A stretch of 64,000 bases of DNA, taken from the NCBI RefSeq assembly GCF_003443615.1, contig NZ_CP031967.1, forward strand, positions 4,092,001 to 4,156,000, in the 5' to 3' direction. Of the stretch, positions 19,012-29,666 are shown piece after piece (within the stretch, counting starts at the first letter, position 1; every line of letters starts with the position of its first letter). The stretch comes from Alteromonas sp. BL110. GTDB taxonomy: Bacteria; Pseudomonadota; Gammaproteobacteria; Enterobacterales; Alteromonadaceae. Both the position numbers and the translations under genes were made by a program. The notes under the pieces were generated by a model that saw only the letters and a list, made by a program, of their open reading frames with translations, made no database searches and had not been told where the DNA came from.

Positions 19012-19359
19012 TTACACTCCCCACAATACGAATAGGCCAACAGCTACATAGCCGAACGCGATGATATTTAAAATATATTGTAGTCCTGCGCGCAGACCTG
19101 CCGCTTTAACATAGTCTGTTAGCACCTGCCATAGGCCGATGCGCACGTGGATCATCACTGCTACTAGTGCTGCCAATGTGAAAACTTTCATAGCTAGGCC
19201 AGAGAATAACCCTCGCCATTCGACAAATGTTAGGTTATCGGTGGTAATGAAAAACCACGCCATGAAAACCGAGTACGCGAAAATAATTGCTGCGGTAGCG
19301 CGAAGTGAAACGTAATCTTGTACGCCGTCACGCTTAATGCTTGCTTGGTTGGTTACCAT
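19012..19359 (-). CDS. sdhD: Succinate dehydrogenase membrane anchor subunit
   Basis: A 115-residue membrane protein with three hydrophobic segments (about 20-40, 55-75 and 92-114). The start at [22 protein letters not shown] matches the family. The gene overlaps the end of sdhC by 7 bp (ATGGTAA), indicating coupled translation. With SdhC it holds heme b and the ubiquinone site. Confidence 0.95.
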   Translation of the reverse strand: MVTNQASIKRDGVQDYVSLRATAAIIFAYSVFMAWFFITTDNLTFVEWRGLFSGLAMKVFTLAALVAVMIHVRIGLWQVLTDYVKAAGLRAGLQYILNIIAFGYVAVGLFVLWGV

Positions 19360-19727
19360 AATGCAACTCCCAATACTACGGTCAGTACAACCCATAGTGC
19401 GATTACTGCTTTCGCACTTGTGTTACCCGACTCTAATTCTTCCCAGTGACCTAAATCCATTACAACGTGTCTTAGGCCGCCTAGAGTGTGATACGTCAGC
19501 GCTGAAGCTGTGCCAATTGCGACAAATTTTCCAAGGAAACCGTCCATAATTGCTTGAACGTTCGCGAAACCTTCAGGCGAATGAACAGAAACTGCCCAAG
19601 CCCAAATAACAAAAAGTAGCGCGAAGAACATTGCAACACCGGTTACACGGTGGAGAATTGACGAAATAGCAGAGGGCGGAAATTTAATAGTATTGAGTTC
19701 TAAATTTACTGGTCTTTGCTTTTTCAC
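19353..19727 (-). CDS. sdhC: Succinate dehydrogenase cytochrome b556 subunit
   Basis: A 124-residue protein with three membrane spans. It starts at a GTG; the first residues KKQRPVNLELNTIKFPPSAI align with E. coli SdhC from its fifth residue, and no in-frame ATG lies upstream. The SILHRVTG motif and the heme ligand region ALTYHTLGGLRH (His80 in the position of E. coli His84) are present. It is the first gene of the sdhCDAB operon, transcribed away from gltA. Confidence 0.96.
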   Translation of the reverse strand: MKKQRPVNLELNTIKFPPSAISSILHRVTGVAMFFALLFVIWAWAVSVHSPEGFANVQAIMDGFLGKFVAIGTASALTYHTLGGLRHVVMDLGHWEELESGNTSAKAVIALWVVLTVVLGVALW

Positions 19728-20323
19728 AATGTATGCCTGTTTAATCCGTAGGGGATAATGAATTTCTTACCTTTATTATGTCCTGAGTAAGTGAATTCGT
19801 TTTTTAACCTGTTAATTGCCTCATCCACTGAGTTGTTAACAATTTGTGAATTATTCTTTAATGCCTGTAACAGAATAAATATTCTGTTTCCAAAGCACCG
19901 CTGAGTATATCCAGCGTAGTATATAATTACAATTTTTTGTGCCGTAGTAAGACTTTAGTCGCTATACGCACTTTTATGATAATTATTTTGCTTAAAAAGA
20001 GATCAAAATTGAGCGCAACACGTTATAACGAGTGCAATTACAGTAGTCCTAAGTCTATCAGTAGCTAAATGGAATAACTATGCATATCAATAAGAAATTA
20101 AGCACTTTTAATCTGAACGCGTAATTATTCCTCACGAAAAGGTTACTTTTTAATCTAACCTGTTAATATATTTATTAATCGGTGGTTTACCTTTGATGAA
20201 AAGCCATTGATAATTGCACTGTATCGGGAAAAGTGATTTACCAAAGAGTTAATTGAACGTTACGTAATTGCTAGTATTTTTTTAAGCAATTCAGAATATT
20301 TATTGTTCAAATATGCAATTAAA
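19728..20323. other. Long divergent control region between sdhC and gltA
   Basis: About 600 bp of AT-rich non-coding DNA that must hold the sdhC promoter and upstream control sites of gltA. I see a short palindrome (CGTTATAACG near 20023) and a CRP-like half site (TTTGTGAATT near 19845), but no full consensus operator and no convincing gene. Confidence 0.6.
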
Positions 20324-20353
20324 TTGACTTGGTGGTGCATAATAAAGTACAAA
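20324..20353 (+). promoter_or_regulatory. Candidate gltA promoter
   Basis: TTGACT (20324-20329), 18-bp spacer, TACAAA (20348-20353). The start would give a leader of about 70 nt before the strong GAGGAGAG ribosome site of gltA. The -10 match is moderate. Confidence 0.35.
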
Positions 20354-20431
20354 TACGCCCACTTTTCCCACCGAAGCGGATATTTTCGTCCGTTTTCGCT
20401 GCAAACAGAACCATTCTGAGGAGAGCATTTT

Positions 20432-21709
20432 ATGGCAGATCAGAAAGCCATTCTTAAAGCCGGCGGTAAGGAAATCGAGCTTCCTATCTTGTCTGGCACC
20501 GAAGGACAAGATGTAATCGACGTCCGTACGTTAGGCCAACACGGTTATTTCACGTACGACCCAGGTTTTATGGCGACAGGATCTTGCGAGTCTTCAATTA
20601 CCTACATTGATGGCGCTCAAGGTGTTTTACTACACCGCGGTTTCCCTATCGAAGAATTAGCGCGTGACGCAGACTATCTAGAAGTTTGTCACATGCTTCT
20701 TCACGGTGATGCACCAACAAAAGAACAGTACGAAGAGTTTAAAGAGACAATTACTCGTCACACCATGGTACACGAACAAATTAACATGTTCTTCCACGGT
20801 TTCCGCAACGATGCGCACCCTATGGCAATGTTATGCGGTACCGTTGGCGCTATGTCTTCGTTCTACCACAGCGATTTAGATGTTTCTAATGAAGAGCAGC
20901 GCATTCGCAGCGCGCACCGTCTAATCGCTAAGATGCCAACACTTGTTGCTATGTGCTACAAGTATAACATTGGTCAACCATTCGTTTATCCGCGTAACGA
21001 CCTAAGCTACGCAGCTAACTTCCTGAACATGATGTTCTCTGTTCCAGCAGAAGAATATCAAATCAGCCCAGCTGTTGAGCGCGCGATGGACCGTATCTTC
21101 ACGCTTCATGCTGACCATGAGCAGAATGCGTCAACGTCAACTGTTCGTCTTGCAGGTTCTTCTGGTGCAAATCCATATGCGTGTATCTCTGCAGGTGTTG
21201 CATCACTTTGGGGCCCAGCTCACGGTGGCGCTAACGAAGCATGTCTGAACATGCTTGAGGAAATCGGTACTGTAGATCGCATTCCAGAGTTTATTGCACG
21301 TGCAAAAGACAAGAGCGATCCGTTCCGTCTTATGGGCTTTGGCCACCGCGTTTACAAAAACCACGACCCTCGTGCAACAGTAATGCGTGAAAGTTGTCAC
21401 GAAGTATTAAGCGAACTGAACGTTAAAGATCCACTACTAGAAGTAGCAATGGAACTTGAAAAGATTGCGTTGAGCGACCCGTACTTCGCAGAGAAGAAAC
21501 TGTTCCCGAATGTAGATTTCTACTCTGGTATCGTTCTTAAGGCAATTGGTATTCCTACCAACATGTTTACGTGTATCTTTGCCCTGTCTCGTACAGTTGG
21601 ATGGATTTCACACTGGCATGAAATGATGAGCGACCCTAAACAGAAAATTGGCCGTCCTCGTCAGCTTTACACTGGCCACAACCAGCGTAAGTACACGCCA
21701 ATTAAGTAA
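20432..21709 (+). CDS. gltA: Citrate synthase (type II, hexameric)
   Basis: A 425-residue citrate synthase, near the E. coli length of 427. It condenses acetyl-CoA and oxaloacetate. Active-site segments are visible: [10 protein letters not shown] (first histidine), [13 protein letters not shown] (second histidine) and VDFYSGI (aspartate). The N-terminal domain typical of the NADH-regulated Gram-negative enzyme is present ([19 protein letters not shown] region). It is divergent from sdhCDAB, the usual gammaproteobacterial order, and ends at a strong terminator. Confidence 0.98.
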   Translation: MADQKAILKAGGKEIELPILSGTEGQDVIDVRTLGQHGYFTYDPGFMATGSCESSITYIDGAQGVLLHRGFPIEELARDADYLEVCHMLLHGDAPTKEQYEEFKETITRHTMVHEQINMFFHGFRNDAHPMAMLCGTVGAMSSFYHSDLDVSNEEQRIRSAHRLIAKMPTLVAMCYKYNIGQPFVYPRNDLSYAANFLNMMFSVPAEEYQISPAVERAMDRIFTLHADHEQNASTSTVRLAGSSGANPYACISAGVASLWGPAHGGANEACLNMLEEIGTVDRIPEFIARAKDKSDPFRLMGFGHRVYKNHDPRATVMRESCHEVLSELNVKDPLLEVAMELEKIALSDPYFAEKKLFPNVDFYSGIVLKAIGIPTNMFTCIFALSRTVGWISHWHEMMSDPKQKIGRPRQLYTGHNQRKYTPIK

Positions 21710-21750
21710 TAGTTTAGGTTTCACTGAACTAAGTATTACGCTTAATAGTA

Positions 21751-21777
21751 AAAATAGCGCCTTTTTGGCGCTATTTT
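21751..21777 (+). terminator. Rho-independent terminator after gltA
   Basis: Stem AAAATAGCGCC / GGCGCTATTTT with a 5-nt loop, followed by T and G-T. It lies about 40 bp after the stop codon of gltA. Confidence 0.88.
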
Positions 21778-21807
21778 TGTTTATACAACCACCGACAAGG
21801 AACACCC

Positions 21808-22230
21808 ATGCCCTATTCTGCGGTTTTTCTAGGTATCGCCGGTCTTATTCCTTTTGTTGCTATGCCACTGGCTTATCAGCTTAACTTCTTATCACTAACC
21901 CAAAGTGCTGTTTACTTTGTACAATACTCCGCTGTGCTGTTATCTTTCTTTGGAGGTATTCATTGGTGGGATTCAGTAAGTAACCAGCGTTATGATAAGC
22001 AAATGCTCATCGCTATGTTGCCAACTATTGTTGGGTGGCTGTGCTTAGTATTCTCACACGATGTGAAGGTGTTTGGTGTTTTATCGCTAAGTTACGTCGC
22101 GGTACTTATTTACGACAAGTTTATCCTTAGTCTTCCTAAAGAGCAGATTGTAAGTTACATAAGCCTGCGGATGGGGTTAACGAGTGTCGTTGTTGTCTGT
22201 CACGCATGGATGATTTACTTGCTTGTCTAG
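21808..22230 (+). CDS. DUF3429 family inner-membrane protein
   Basis: A 140-residue protein with four to five hydrophobic helices. The central FFGGIHWWDS motif is typical of the DUF3429 family, which has no known function. An AAGGA ribosome site precedes the ATG. It follows the gltA terminator and is probably transcribed separately or by read-through. Confidence 0.82.
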   Translation: MPYSAVFLGIAGLIPFVAMPLAYQLNFLSLTQSAVYFVQYSAVLLSFFGGIHWWDSVSNQRYDKQMLIAMLPTIVGWLCLVFSHDVKVFGVLSLSYVAVLIYDKFILSLPKEQIVSYISLRMGLTSVVVVCHAWMIYLLV

Positions 22231-22410
22231 CGTTACTACTACCAGTCGAGATTTTCAGTCATGATTATTAAATAAGTACGACAAAGCAATATAGGCTAAG
22301 CCCTGCGATGCTTTAACGAAGGTCTAACTTAAGCAAGTAAAAGGTTACGCGTACCCAGATTAAGCAACTGCTATTTAAAGATCTAAGAGTTTTAAATCAA
22401 GCAAATAAAA

Positions 22411-22440
22411 AAGGCGATAATATCGATATATTATCGCCTT
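22411..22440 (-). terminator. Rho-independent terminator after the phosphomannomutase gene
   Basis: 13-bp stem AAGGCGATAATAT / ATATTATCGCCTT with a CGAT loop, followed on the minus strand by TTTTTATTT. Confidence 0.88.
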
Positions 22441-22470
22441 CGTTTGCGTTATTAACGAAAACTACCCTAG

Positions 22471-23931
22471 TTATTCAGCGCGAATAAGCGAAAGTAGCTC
22501 TTCTGTTTTTTGTTCCATTAACGCAATGTCGCCTTTACTTTCAACATTCAGGCGAATAACTGGCTCAGTATTCGATTTACGTAAATTAAAGCGCCAAGTA
22601 CCAAACTCCAGACCTAAACCATCGGTAGTATCGATTACGCTGGCTAGTGGCTGATATTTACTAGTAACGCGTTCTAGCGCTGTGTCAGCATCTTTCAGTT
22701 TACTGTTAATTTCACCAGAAGATGGGAACGCTTCAATTCGCGCTTTTACCATACTCGCTAACGTTTGTTTTTTCACGCACACCAATTCAGCAATCAATAG
22801 CCAAGGGATCATGCCCGAATCACAGTAGGCAAAATCTCTAAAATAGTGATGCGCGCTCATTTCGCCACCGTAAACAGCATCTTCTTTACGCATACGCTCC
22901 TTAATAAACGCATGGCCTGTTTTAGATTTAATAGGTGTGCCGCCTGCATTCGCCACAATATCTTCTGTATTCCAGTACACTCGCGGGTCATAAATGATTT
23001 TGCTGTCGGTGTTTTTTTCGATAAAGGCTTCCGCAAGCAAGCCAACTATGTAATACCCTTCAATAAATTCACCGTCTGCATCAAATAAGAAGCAGCGATC
23101 AAAGTCACCATCCCATGCAATACCGAAGTCAGCACCCGACGCTTTAACAGCGTCTGCCGTATCAGCACGGTTTTCAGGTAACAATGGGTTGGGTATGCCG
23201 TTTGGAAATGTACCATCTGCGTTGTGGTGCACTTTTATGAACTCAATCGGTACACCTTGAAGCTTCATTTCTTTTTCGATGGCATCAAGTGCTGGTCCTG
23301 CTGCTCCATTACCGGCATTAACCACCACTTTTAGTGGTGTGAAATTACTTAGATTGACATAAGAAAGCATGTGAGAAACATAGTCAGTCATACACGACTT
23401 AACAGTGTATTTATCACTTTGTGAAAGCTTCGCTTCATCTACATGTGCAGTGCCGTTAAAAAACGCGTCAGCGTCAATTTTCACTTCATTGGTATAGTGT
23501 GCCAAACGTTCTGACACGTAGGTGTCTTCTAACGCTTCTGCCTTTTCTTTAATTGCGTTAAGGCCTGTGTCTCCGCTAATAGGCACTGAGCCTGCTTTTA
23601 CCAGTTTCATACCGTTGTAGTTGATAGGGTTGTGGCTGGCAGTAACTTCAATACCACCATCAACGCCAAGGTGTTTGGTAGCAAAGTAAATTTCTTCGGT
23701 TCCTGCCATGCCAATGTCAGTCACAGTAGCACCAGCATCGATAAGACCTGCGCTTAACGCGAGTTTCAGCGGAGTGGAAGTAAGTCGCACATCGCTACCA
23801 ACAACAACAGTCTTTGCTGCGAGCTCTTGTGCAAAAGCATAGCCAATTCGGTACGCTACCTCTTCAGTTAACTGTGAATTTAATTCGCCACGGATATCGT
23901 ACGCTTTAAAGCAGGTAATTGGGGTTGCCAT
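22471..23931 (-). CDS. cpsG: Phosphomannomutase (CpsG/ManB type)
   Basis: A 486-residue alpha-D-phosphohexomutase. It starts [14 protein letters not shown], has the phosphoserine loop [15 protein letters not shown], the metal-binding DGDFDRCF and the sugar-binding [12 protein letters not shown], followed by the C-terminal phosphate-binding domain with [12 protein letters not shown]. The wording is closest to E. coli CpsG, which converts mannose-6-phosphate to mannose-1-phosphate for GDP-sugar and polysaccharide synthesis. It is about 30 residues longer than CpsG (extra residues near 140-165). It stands alone with its own terminator. It could also act on glucose phosphate. Confidence 0.93.
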   Translation of the reverse strand: MATPITCFKAYDIRGELNSQLTEEVAYRIGYAFAQELAAKTVVVGSDVRLTSTPLKLALSAGLIDAGATVTDIGMAGTEEIYFATKHLGVDGGIEVTASHNPINYNGMKLVKAGSVPISGDTGLNAIKEKAEALEDTYVSERLAHYTNEVKIDADAFFNGTAHVDEAKLSQSDKYTVKSCMTDYVSHMLSYVNLSNFTPLKVVVNAGNGAAGPALDAIEKEMKLQGVPIEFIKVHHNADGTFPNGIPNPLLPENRADTADAVKASGADFGIAWDGDFDRCFLFDADGEFIEGYYIVGLLAEAFIEKNTDSKIIYDPRVYWNTEDIVANAGGTPIKSKTGHAFIKERMRKEDAVYGGEMSAHHYFRDFAYCDSGMIPWLLIAELVCVKKQTLASMVKARIEAFPSSGEINSKLKDADTALERVTSKYQPLASVIDTTDGLGLEFGTWRFNLRKSNTEPVIRLNVESKGDIALMEQKTEELLSLIRAE

Positions 23932-24136
23932 TTAGATAGAAATTCCCTGTGTTTTAACTATTTATGATTACATTACCACCTCTTACGACTATAGGGGTAT
24001 AGCGCCCTTTATATTTATCGCAAAAGAGAAGAAAACGTGTATTTAAATATACTAGTATTAAATCATTAGGGAGAGTGAAATACTATTTCAATTTGAATAA
24101 GACAGCGTTTGGCTATCGCCATTTTAATCAATGAAC

Positions 24137-24640
24137 CTAAAGCGAAAGTTCAAAATGGGTACTGTTATACAGAACACCTTGATGCAGATACTTGTGATAA
24201 AAACATAAAGTAGGATTAAAGCCACTTTTTATAAGTACTTTTTCAGAAGCAGGATTGTTATCCATGACTTCAGCACAAAGCGTTGTGATGCCCAGGCTTC
24301 TGGCCTCGTCTATCAAAAATAAAACAGAGCGAGATGCTATGCCCTTACCGCTTTCTTTTTGGGCAACTCTATAGCCAATTTCCGCCCTGTTGCCTTGTCT
24401 ATTTTTGATATTAGCACGGGCTATTATCTGGTTGTTTCGCGGCTTATCAACAAGCACATAGCCCCATGCTCTTTCCTGTTGTTGTAAGTAGCGCAATTCA
24501 CTAACGTGATTACCAACACCATTTATTGAATAGAACGCCGCCTCTCTCGGTGCTATAGACTTTTCAAAATAGCTTTTATTATTACGCTCAAATTCTAAAA
24601 GTGATAGCACGTGTTTTTCGGCGACGCTTTCAAAATGCAT
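24137..24640 (-). CDS. GNAT-family N-acetyltransferase (RimJ/RimL-like)
   Basis: A 167-residue protein with the GNAT fold: an N-terminal arm (LLEFERNNKSYFE), a central strand (IGYRVAQKESGKGIASRS) that holds the acetyl-CoA binding loop Q-x-x-x-G-K-G-I-A, and NPASEKVLIKSGF, the usual C-terminal motif. RimJ/RimL relatives acetylate ribosomal-protein N-termini or small molecules; the substrate here is unknown. An AAGGAG ribosome site lies 10 nt before the ATG. It is 31 bp downstream of the yqjG-like gene on the same strand and may be co-transcribed. Confidence 0.85.
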   Translation of the reverse strand: MHFESVAEKHVLSLLEFERNNKSYFEKSIAPREAAFYSINGVGNHVSELRYLQQQERAWGYVLVDKPRNNQIIARANIKNRQGNRAEIGYRVAQKESGKGIASRSVLFLIDEARSLGITTLCAEVMDNNPASEKVLIKSGFNPTLCFYHKYLHQGVLYNSTHFELSL

Positions 24641-24671
24641 TGGTAGTGTTGCTCCTTAACGAACTTAACCT

Positions 24672-25637
24672 TTAGCTTTCAAACTTGTCGCGATCATGAG
24701 GCGACATTAAATCTTGCTCTGGCCCTACAGGAATAATTTGCGTTGGGTTAATCATTGTATGGCTGTAATAATAGTGTCGTTTGATGTGGTCGAAGTTTAC
24801 CGTCTCAGCAACACCCGGTACCTGATAAAGCTCTTTCATGTAGCCGTAAATGTTTGGATAGTCTGCAATTTGCTTTTTATTACACTTAAAATGCCCGTGA
24901 TAGACAACGTCAAAGCGAATAAGCGTAGTAAATAAACGCCAGTCAGCTTCTGTAATTTGGTTGCCAACCAAATAGCGTTGTTTACTCAACCTTTCTTCAA
25001 CCCTATCCAGCGAGTCAAACAAGGCGCTGACTGCCTCCTGATAAGCTTCCTGCGTAGTAGCAAAACCAGCTTTATATACACCGTTATTAATGTCGTGATA
25101 TACCATGTTATTGATGGTATCGATTTCTTCACGTAACGCTTCCGGGTAATAATCGTCGTTATTATTAGTCAATGAGTTAAACCCACTATTAAAAATACGA
25201 ATAATCTCCGCTGATTCGTTATTCACGATGGTTTCAGTTTGCTTGTCCCAAAGAATTGGAACGGTAACACGAGTGGTTATCTCAGGCTTAGCCTTAGTGT
25301 ATATTTGGTGTGCGTAATCAAAACCATAGAGCTTATCACCCGTCGACCCCGGATAGTTTTTGAATTCCCATCCTTCATTGAGCATTTCTGGATGTACCAC
25401 AGAAACATCAATGTGCGATTCCAGTCCCTTAAGCTTCCTAAATATAAGCGCTCTGTGCGCCCATGGGCAGGCTAACGAAACGTAAAGGTGATAACGGTCT
25501 GACTCAGCTGGGAAGGTTGCTTCTTCGTTTTTGCTAATTGTGTCACGAAACTTAGATGCTTGACGTTCGAATTTGCCACCGTTCTTGCTGGTGTCATACC
25601 ATTTATCTTGCCACTTTCCATCAACGAGTAAGCCCAT
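24672..25637 (-). CDS. yqjG: Glutathionyl-hydroquinone reductase
   Basis: A 321-residue xi-class glutathione transferase. The start is placed at MGLLVDGKWQDKWYDT, with GGGAGAGG just upstream; a 14-codon extension has no family support. The catalytic cysteine sits in LACPWAHRAL, the hallmark of these enzymes, which reduce glutathionyl-(chloro)hydroquinones with glutathione. The C-terminal helical domain contains the conserved RYLVGNQITEADWRLFTTLIRFD. It is likely a stand-alone housekeeping or detoxification gene. Confidence 0.94.
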   Translation of the reverse strand: MGLLVDGKWQDKWYDTSKNGGKFERQASKFRDTISKNEEATFPAESDRYHLYVSLACPWAHRALIFRKLKGLESHIDVSVVHPEMLNEGWEFKNYPGSTGDKLYGFDYAHQIYTKAKPEITTRVTVPILWDKQTETIVNNESAEIIRIFNSGFNSLTNNNDDYYPEALREEIDTINNMVYHDINNGVYKAGFATTQEAYQEAVSALFDSLDRVEERLSKQRYLVGNQITEADWRLFTTLIRFDVVYHGHFKCNKKQIADYPNIYGYMKELYQVPGVAETVNFDHIKRHYYYSHTMINPTQIIPVGPEQDLMSPHDRDKFES

Positions 25638-25856
25638 ATGCCTCTCCCTTTTCAATATATCACTAAACAGTGGATTCATTTAAACATGTAATGGGTTGAA
25701 CGTATGTTGCTTAAAATTGGATTTATTATTCGAAAAAACTGGAGTGTATTGATCTTTAGTGTTCACTTTTGAGATGATGCGCGCCCTGCTAGCGTGTTTG
25801 CACGTTTTAACGTTAGCACACGCCTTTATTAGTTTATTTTTTAAGTGAAGTGAAGC

Positions 25857-26633
25857 ATGTCTGATGACCCTCGTTTAGGTGGTATCGTGCGCTTGTATGG
25901 CGCGCAGCAAACCAATAATTTAGCCAATAGTCATGTAGCCGTAGTCGGCATTGGTGGTGTAGGAAGTTGGACTGCCGAAGCACTGGCTCGTTCGGGCGTA
26001 GGCACTATTACGCTTATTGATTTGGATGATGTTTGCGTAACAAACACGAACCGACAAATACATGCGCTATCAAATACCATCGGAGAAGCAAAAGTCGATG
26101 CTATTGCAGCTCGCATTAATTTGATAAACCCAGCTTGCAGCGTGATATGCGTCGAGGATTTCGTTACGCCTGAAAATACAGCCACATTGCTAAATAAAGA
26201 CATGCACGCTGTGGTTGATGCGACTGACAGTATTCGCGCTAAAGCTGCAATGATTGCGCACTGTAAACGCAATAAAATTCCCATTGTTACCGTTGGCGGC
26301 GCAGGCGGACAGATAGATCCAACGCAAGTGACTAAGGGGGACTTAGCTAAAACAACTCAAGATCCCCTTGCTGCAAAGCTGCGCAGCGAACTTCGACGTA
26401 ACTATAATTTTAGTAAAAATCCTAAACGACGCTTCGGGGTCGAATGTATTTATTCTACTGAGCAATTGCGCTATCCACAGCCAGACGGTTCGGTTTGCTA
26501 CAATAAGTCTGCGATGGAAGGCGGTACACGACTTGACTGTGCAGGCGGCTTTGGTGCTGTAGTGACGGTAACTGCCACATTTGGCATGTTCGCCGCTGCA
26601 AGTGTAATTAATAGATTAACTGGACAAAAATAG
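25857..26633 (+). CDS. tcdA: tRNA threonylcarbamoyladenosine dehydratase
   Basis: A 258-residue member of the E1-like ThiF/MoeB family. It cyclises t6A to ct6A at position 37 of ANN-decoding tRNAs. The ATP-binding GIGGVGSWTAEALARSG motif, the DLDDVCVTNTNRQ segment (E1-type Arg) and the VDATDSIRAKA segment are present, as is the DCAGGFGA region. The N-terminal RLGGIVRLYG is typical of TcdA/CsdL. The gene stands alone on the plus strand. Confidence 0.95.
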   Translation: MSDDPRLGGIVRLYGAQQTNNLANSHVAVVGIGGVGSWTAEALARSGVGTITLIDLDDVCVTNTNRQIHALSNTIGEAKVDAIAARINLINPACSVICVEDFVTPENTATLLNKDMHAVVDATDSIRAKAAMIAHCKRNKIPIVTVGGAGGQIDPTQVTKGDLAKTTQDPLAAKLRSELRRNYNFSKNPKRRFGVECIYSTEQLRYPQPDGSVCYNKSAMEGGTRLDCAGGFGAVVTVTATFGMFAAASVINRLTGQK

Positions 26634-26744
26634 ACTTTAGCCGATAACTTACGCACAATAGTTAAAAACATATAACACCTTGGTCTCAGGGCTTTTTAAG
26701 CGTTAACTTGGTGTATTAAAAGCATTGGTGAGAAGGAGAACAAA

Positions 26745-27158
26745 ATGTCACCTGATGAACTCAATAAATTAATGGCAGATTGCGCGAAGGACGCTGTGGT
26801 TACTGCAGCTGATGAGTTCGAAATTGTACTCGACCATTCACCTGCTAGTGTAAAATTGGTAGATGATATTTTACTTAGCTTTGTAGATAAATATCACGAT
26901 TTAGCCTTAGAAGATGAAGCGGTCTTCACCATATGTAATATTTTTGGCGCTTATGTCGGCGAAATTTTAAAAGCGCAGCTAGATGGCGAGTGGATTTACG
27001 ATCAGTCCAACCCAAAAGCGCCAGCAGTTTTTCTTCAGGTTGGTGAAAACACCTATGCCCTAGCAGGAATTTGCTATGAACGTCTGGTAAACGATAGTCA
27101 AATAAGCGTTAATTCTTATTATGAACAAGCGTTAGCCAATCACTTGGGCAGCCACTAG
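26745..27158 (+). CDS. Uncharacterised protein, possibly DUF3806-like
   Basis: A 137-residue acidic soluble protein without signal peptide or membrane segment, preceded by an AAGGAG ribosome site. The centre (IFGAYVGEILKAQLDGEWIYDQ) is similar in form to the GAYLGE...GGEW motif of DUF3806-type proteins, which often sit in stress or type VI-related contexts; here it stands alone. I do not recognise a catalytic motif. The family placement is tentative. Confidence 0.75.
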   Translation: MSPDELNKLMADCAKDAVVTAADEFEIVLDHSPASVKLVDDILLSFVDKYHDLALEDEAVFTICNIFGAYVGEILKAQLDGEWIYDQSNPKAPAVFLQVGENTYALAGICYERLVNDSQISVNSYYEQALANHLGSH

Positions 27159-27282
27159 TTATTTATTGGCCTCGTCCTTAATTAAACTTCAGTGCGATTA
27201 AGTTGCACGGTTGCTGGCTTTCTCGGTTGACGCTTCTGTCGGTTAACGCATCTCTCGGTGTTGGTTCTGAAGGCCCATACTT

Positions 27283-27753
27283 TCAGGGATTGGGCGTCTC
27301 CCAATCCTCTACCATCCACTTTAGGTGGCGACTCTTTGAAATAGCATATAAAGCTATGCTGTAAAAAACGATTTTCACGCCCGTAATAGTTTCAAACCCC
27401 CAATGATGATGCATAGCGTAGTATAGCTGAACGCTTAAGAGTGCTAGCACACCCAACTGAGACAGTGGTATAACCCATTTTCGCCATGCTAAATACTCTT
27501 TTTTCCACAAACGTTCTCGCTGGCTAACTAAAGACAATGCAATTAACACGGGTAAACTGGCTGCTAGCCCTAAACCCAAGCTTTCTTTTTGTGGGTAAAA
27601 GAATGCGAGTAATTCACTGGTTTGGGTGCGAGAGGCTAGCGAAAATATAAACGCTAACCAATCAATGCAAAGAAGAATAAGCATGCTATAGAGCCAACGG
27701 GGCGGCAGAATTCTCCCTGATTCATCGTAAAAAGCTAGCGGTAATTTGAGCAT
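27283..27753 (-). CDS. DUF2919 family inner-membrane protein (YfeZ-like)
   Basis: A 156-residue protein with four hydrophobic helices (about 20-40, 60-78, 95-112, 122-140). The N-terminal motif L-P-x-x-x-YDESGRILPPRWLYSM is typical of the DUF2919 family, whose function is unknown. Convergent with the upstream plus-strand gene. Confidence 0.8.
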   Translation of the reverse strand: MLKLPLAFYDESGRILPPRWLYSMLILLCIDWLAFIFSLASRTQTSELLAFFYPQKESLGLGLAASLPVLIALSLVSQRERLWKKEYLAWRKWVIPLSQLGVLALLSVQLYYAMHHHWGFETITGVKIVFYSIALYAISKSRHLKWMVEDWETPNP

Positions 27754-28025
27754 ATTTTCACTTCTATGTTTTCAACTTTGCATCTTCAAAACACCATAAG
27801 TTCTGATGATAATTGCTTCTGATGATATTTATCTCTAAGAAGTGACTAAAGTGGGGGTAGACAACGCTTTTTTAAACCTTCTTATTGTTGCTTAAGCCGT
27901 ATATTCTTTCGCTTTTAAATTTCATACTCTCAAAAAACGTTTTTCTACGCACTATTTTAAGTATGCGCTAACAACTTATATCGTCAACGCTAAACATATA
28001 TACTGCGTCTACGCGGGTTTTCCTG
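27754..28025. other. Divergent spacer between the DUF2919 gene and rimO
   Basis: About 270 bp of AT-rich sequence before the rimO promoter. I see no gene, repeat or strong hairpin in it. Confidence 0.5.
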
Positions 28026-28031
28026 TATAAT
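28026..28031 (+). promoter_or_regulatory. Candidate -10 box of rimO
   Basis: Perfect TATAAT about 45 bp before the rimO start. The -35 region is poorly matched, so the exact promoter is uncertain. Confidence 0.45.
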
Positions 28032-28075
28032 CCGCGGCCATTTTAAGCTCAGTCATTTTCCAGGTGATATTTTAG

Positions 28076-29524
28076 ATGACAGTAGAAACGTTTAATCCAA
28101 ACAAAGTAGTAAATAAAACCACCACGCTAGAAACGCCAGTGAAGGTATTAAGTGATAACAAACCTTCGCAACAAAGCAATGGCAGCAGAATTGGTTTTGT
28201 TAGCTTAGGTTGCCCTAAGAACTTAGTTGATTCTGAGCGTATTCTTACTCAACTTCGCACCGAAGGTTATGACGTCGTCCCTACCTATAACGATGCAGAT
28301 CTCGTTATCGTTAACACTTGTGGCTTCATTGATGCTGCAGTTGAAGAGTCGCTAGATACCATTGGTGAAGCACTTAAAGAAAACGGTAAAGTTATCGTGA
28401 CTGGCTGTCTAGGTGTTAAAGAGGACGAAATTAGAGAGCTTCACCCGAACGTGTTAGCGATTACTGGCCCTCACGCCTACGAAACGGTAGTTGAACAAGT
28501 ACATGATCATCTTCCTAAGCCACAGCACAATCCATTTGAAGATCTCATTCCTGACCATGGTGTGAAATTAACGCCGCGTCACTATGCTTATCTGAAGATT
28601 TCAGAAGGCTGCAATCATCGCTGTACGTTCTGCATTATTCCTTCTATGCGAGGCGACTTAGTCAGCCGCCCAGTAGGTAACGTGCTTGATGAGGCCAAGC
28701 GTTTAAAAGAAGCCGGCGTGAAAGAGCTTTTGGTTATATCACAAGATACCAGCGCCTATGGTGTTGATGTTAAGCACAGAACAGGTTTCTGGAACGGTAT
28801 GCCGGTTAAAGCACACATGCAGCAACTGTGTGAAAAGCTTGGCGAAATGGGTATCTGGGTCCGTTTACACTATGTATACCCCTACCCGCACGTCGATGAC
28901 CTTATTCCGCTTATGAACGAAGGTAAAATTCTTCCGTACTTGGATATCCCCTTTCAACACGCCAATAAACGCATCCTTAAATTGATGAAGCGTCCAGGCA
29001 GTGCCGAGCGTGTTCTTGAACGCGTTAAGAAGTGGCGTGAGCAGTGCCCGTCGCTGGTCATTCGTTCAACATTCATCGTCGGCTTTCCGGGCGAAACAGA
29101 AGAAGAGTTTGAAGAATTATTGGATTTCCTTCGCGAGGCGCAGCTTGATCGCGTTGGCGCATTTGCATATTCACCAGTTGAAGGGGCAAGAGCAAACGAT
29201 CTGCCTGACCCAGTACCAGAAGATATAAAGCAAGCCCGCCTTGCACGCTTTATGGAAGTACAGGGTGAAATCAGCCAAGCTCGTTTACAAGCGAGAATTG
29301 GCAACGAATATCAAGTAGTCATCGACAGTGTTGATGCAGAAGGTGCTGTAGGTCGTACTTACGCAGATGCACCAGAAGTTGACGGCCTGGTTCACTTAAA
29401 CGGTGTTTATGATGTAAAACCAGGCGATCGTGTATGGGCAGAAGTAATTCATGCTAACGAGCACGACGTGTGGGCTGTACTGTCTGATGATCAAGACGAA
29501 GAAGATACTGATTCAGTAGACTAA
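28076..29524 (+). CDS. rimO: Ribosomal protein S12 methylthiotransferase
   Basis: A 482-residue radical-SAM enzyme that adds a methylthio group to Asp88 of ribosomal protein S12. Domain order: UPF0004 domain with three cluster cysteines ([23 protein letters not shown]), radical SAM core with CNHRCTFC, and a C-terminal TRAM domain (YQVVIDSV... DRVWAEV). E. coli RimO has 441 residues; the extra length is a poorly conserved N-terminal extension of about 35 residues before [12 protein letters not shown] and an acidic tail ([12 protein letters not shown]). Both features are common in Alteromonadales. It is a single-gene unit with a strong terminator. Confidence 0.97.
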   Translation: MTVETFNPNKVVNKTTTLETPVKVLSDNKPSQQSNGSRIGFVSLGCPKNLVDSERILTQLRTEGYDVVPTYNDADLVIVNTCGFIDAAVEESLDTIGEALKENGKVIVTGCLGVKEDEIRELHPNVLAITGPHAYETVVEQVHDHLPKPQHNPFEDLIPDHGVKLTPRHYAYLKISEGCNHRCTFCIIPSMRGDLVSRPVGNVLDEAKRLKEAGVKELLVISQDTSAYGVDVKHRTGFWNGMPVKAHMQQLCEKLGEMGIWVRLHYVYPYPHVDDLIPLMNEGKILPYLDIPFQHANKRILKLMKRPGSAERVLERVKKWREQCPSLVIRSTFIVGFPGETEEEFEELLDFLREAQLDRVGAFAYSPVEGARANDLPDPVPEDIKQARLARFMEVQGEISQARLQARIGNEYQVVIDSVDAEGAVGRTYADAPEVDGLVHLNGVYDVKPGDRVWAEVIHANEHDVWAVLSDDQDEEDTDSVD

Positions 29525-29603
29525 TACTCTCCCCAAAAAGGGTTTAGTATGGGGCTAAGAAAGCGACCTTATTATCCTTTTCAGTTACTTGTTAAAAATA
29601 GAA

Positions 29604-29630
29604 AACCTATCGGATTATCGCCGATAGGTT
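29604..29630 (+). terminator. Rho-independent terminator after rimO
   Basis: 10-bp stem AACCTATCGG / CCGATAGGTT with a 7-nt loop, followed by eight T residues. Confidence 0.92.
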
Positions 29631-29666
29631 TTTTTTTGCCTGAAACGTCGAAGAGAAAGGTATTGC

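Noticed and set aside
19728-20431. A small RNA or leader-peptide gene in the long sdhC-gltA spacer
   Set aside because: I found no frame with a ribosome site and no promoter-terminator pair that would define an RNA.
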